Below, piece by piece: positions 24,862-25,484 of a stretch of DNA of 25,484 bases (the stretch's first letter is position 1; every line of letters starts with the position of its first letter). The notes under the pieces were generated by a model. That model saw only the letters and a list, made by a program, of their open reading frames with translations, was not told where the DNA came from and ran no database searches. The stretch spans positions 1 to 25,484 of the forward strand of contig JBASMO010000198.1 of assembly GCA_049656905.1 (NCBI GenBank), read 5' to 3'. Made by a program: the position numbers and the translations under genes. The stretch comes from DTU018 sp003444615 (lineage in GTDB: Bacteria > Bacillota > Syntrophomonadia > Syntrophomonadales > Syntrophomonadaceae).

Positions 24862-25050
24862 TTATTTATCCCTAAGAATCTCTGCAAATGCCTGCAGGCG
24901 AGTTCTGACCTGCTCGACTGAGTCCATCTGTTGTTCGATTTCTACGTGCAACAGCGGTATATGGCTCTCTTCCAGATCAGTTTTGATATAAGGATAATCA
25001 TATTCTTCGGGATCACAGAATTTCATTTTGGTTTTGAAGAGCACGCCTCT
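24862..25050 (-). pseudogene. C-terminal stub of a second 2-hydroxyacyl-CoA dehydratase beta subunit
   Basis: About 60 residues match the end of the intact beta subunit at 18253-19389: MKFCDPEEYDYP against MKFCEPEEFDYP, and DSVEQVRTRLQAFAEIL against DSVEQLRTRIQGFAEMM. Everything before GVLFKTKMKFC is missing, including most cluster ligands, so it is not functional. The DNA of the two copies has diverged well beyond a recent duplication. Loss of the upstream part coincides with a change to sequence that leads into a transposase remnant. Confidence 0.82.
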
Positions 25051-25054
25051 TGTT

Positions 25055-25074
25055 AATTACATCTTTGTGTAATT
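25055..25074. repeat. Inverted repeat at the edge of the dehydratase stub
   Basis: AATTACA (25055-25061) and TGTAATT (25068-25074) with a 6-base spacer, immediately beyond the point where dehydratase homology ends. It could be an insertion-sequence end or a weak hairpin. The 100 bases from here to the transposase stop show no gene. Confidence 0.4.
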
Positions 25075-25173
25075 ATGGTTGATGGTGAGTAAGCTCCGCT
25101 AGGCCGCTTATTTTCTTAGATCGCATCAAGATACTTTGGGTTTAATAGAATCATAATATCCCCTTGTGTTAAA

Positions 25174-25484
25174 CTAGGAATTACGAATTGACCTTAGAAA
25201 ACGTGAGGTTGTAGTTCTTTTCCCTATGTTTAGAATTGTTAATAGCTTCCACCGTTCTCTCCCCACTTGAGTTCTTCCTTCATGTACATATATTAGCTTC
25301 GCCTCTTCGCATCTACCATCCTGGAGGGCTACATGATCTTCATCTGCTTCTATGTATAGTACTTTTACTGCCTTTTTCTTCTCCTTTATGGCAACAGCAC
25401 TGTTATCTACATGACCCAGCTCGCGGATAGTGTTCATTACTGTCTGTGACGTCAGTTTTATTGTTTCGGCTGCTTTCTCCCCAC
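25174..25484 (-). mobile_element. ISLre2-family (UPF0236) transposase fragment, open at right edge
   Basis: The frame is open from the window edge and reads LTSQTVMNTIRELG, then VLYIEADEDHVALQDGR and EAKLIYVHEG. These are hallmark segments of the middle of ISLre2-type transposases, which are about 450-490 residues long. After VHEGR the sequence loses family character (GRERWKLLTILNIGKR onward) and stops, so the C-terminal half is missing or frameshifted; the N-terminal part lies outside the window. It is therefore a decayed or partly deleted insertion sequence, and a likely cause of the rearrangements to its left. Confidence 0.72.

Noticed and set aside
24862..25050. Recent duplication of the dehydratase beta gene
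   Set aside because: The DNA of the stub and of the intact gene end differs at many positions although the proteins match, so it is an old paralog.
25051..25173. Exact right end of an ISLre2 element at about 25051
   Set aside because: The transposase C-terminal half is missing, so the element is internally deleted; no matching terminal repeat or target duplication can be seen within the window.

Overview
The window reads as chromosomal DNA of a spore-forming, anaerobic, low-to-mid GC Firmicute of the Clostridia class. A syntrophic fatty-acid or organic-acid oxidiser of the Syntrophomonas type fits best. This is inferred from a Bacillus-like gene order (miaB, ricA, mutS, mutL, miaA, hfq, spoVK, ynbB, glnA), a sporulation ATPase, and a set of CoA-thioester enzymes including an oxygen-sensitive 2-hydroxyacyl-CoA dehydratase. 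No rRNA, tRNA or CRISPR array was seen. Region 1 (1-14551, all minus strand) is housekeeping DNA. Transcription runs from miaB through ricA, a weak internal terminator, mutS, a HyuA-like ATPase, a histone-deacetylase-fold hydrolase, mutL, a methyltransferase and miaA to hfq, where a strong terminator stands. A second group follows: spoVK, a YnbB-type PLP enzyme, a DUF456 membrane protein, and the start of glnA at the left edge. The unusual part is the pair of metabolic-type genes inserted between mutS and mutL and joined to mutL by overlapping codons. Region 2 (14617-20846) is a catabolic operon on the minus strand: two dehydratase subunits (HadB/HadC type), a fossil of 3-hydroxybutyryl-CoA dehydrogenase, crotonase, thiolase and a CoA-transferase, closed by a terminator. 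A well-formed sigma-54 promoter precedes it, and a divergent PAS/AAA+/HTH sigma-54 activator lies beside it, so regulator and promoter type match. Together the enzymes could take a 2-hydroxy acid (for example 2-hydroxybutyrate) through crotonyl-CoA to acetyl-CoA, with the 3-hydroxyacyl-CoA dehydrogenase step supplied from elsewhere; the substrate is inference. Region 3 (22305-25484) starts with an intact MaoC-type hydratase gene and then becomes a gene graveyard: the C-terminal quarter of a second CoA-transferase, a TRAP-type substrate-binding protein gene with one nonsense codon and two frameshifts, an apparently working dehydratase activator ATPase whose last residues read into the TRAP remnant, the C-terminal stub of a second dehydratase subunit, and a piece of an ISLre2-family transposase. 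The activator is the only one in the window and may serve the intact dehydratase 3.4 kb away. A misassembled or low-coverage contig end is a possible alternative for the damage in this part.
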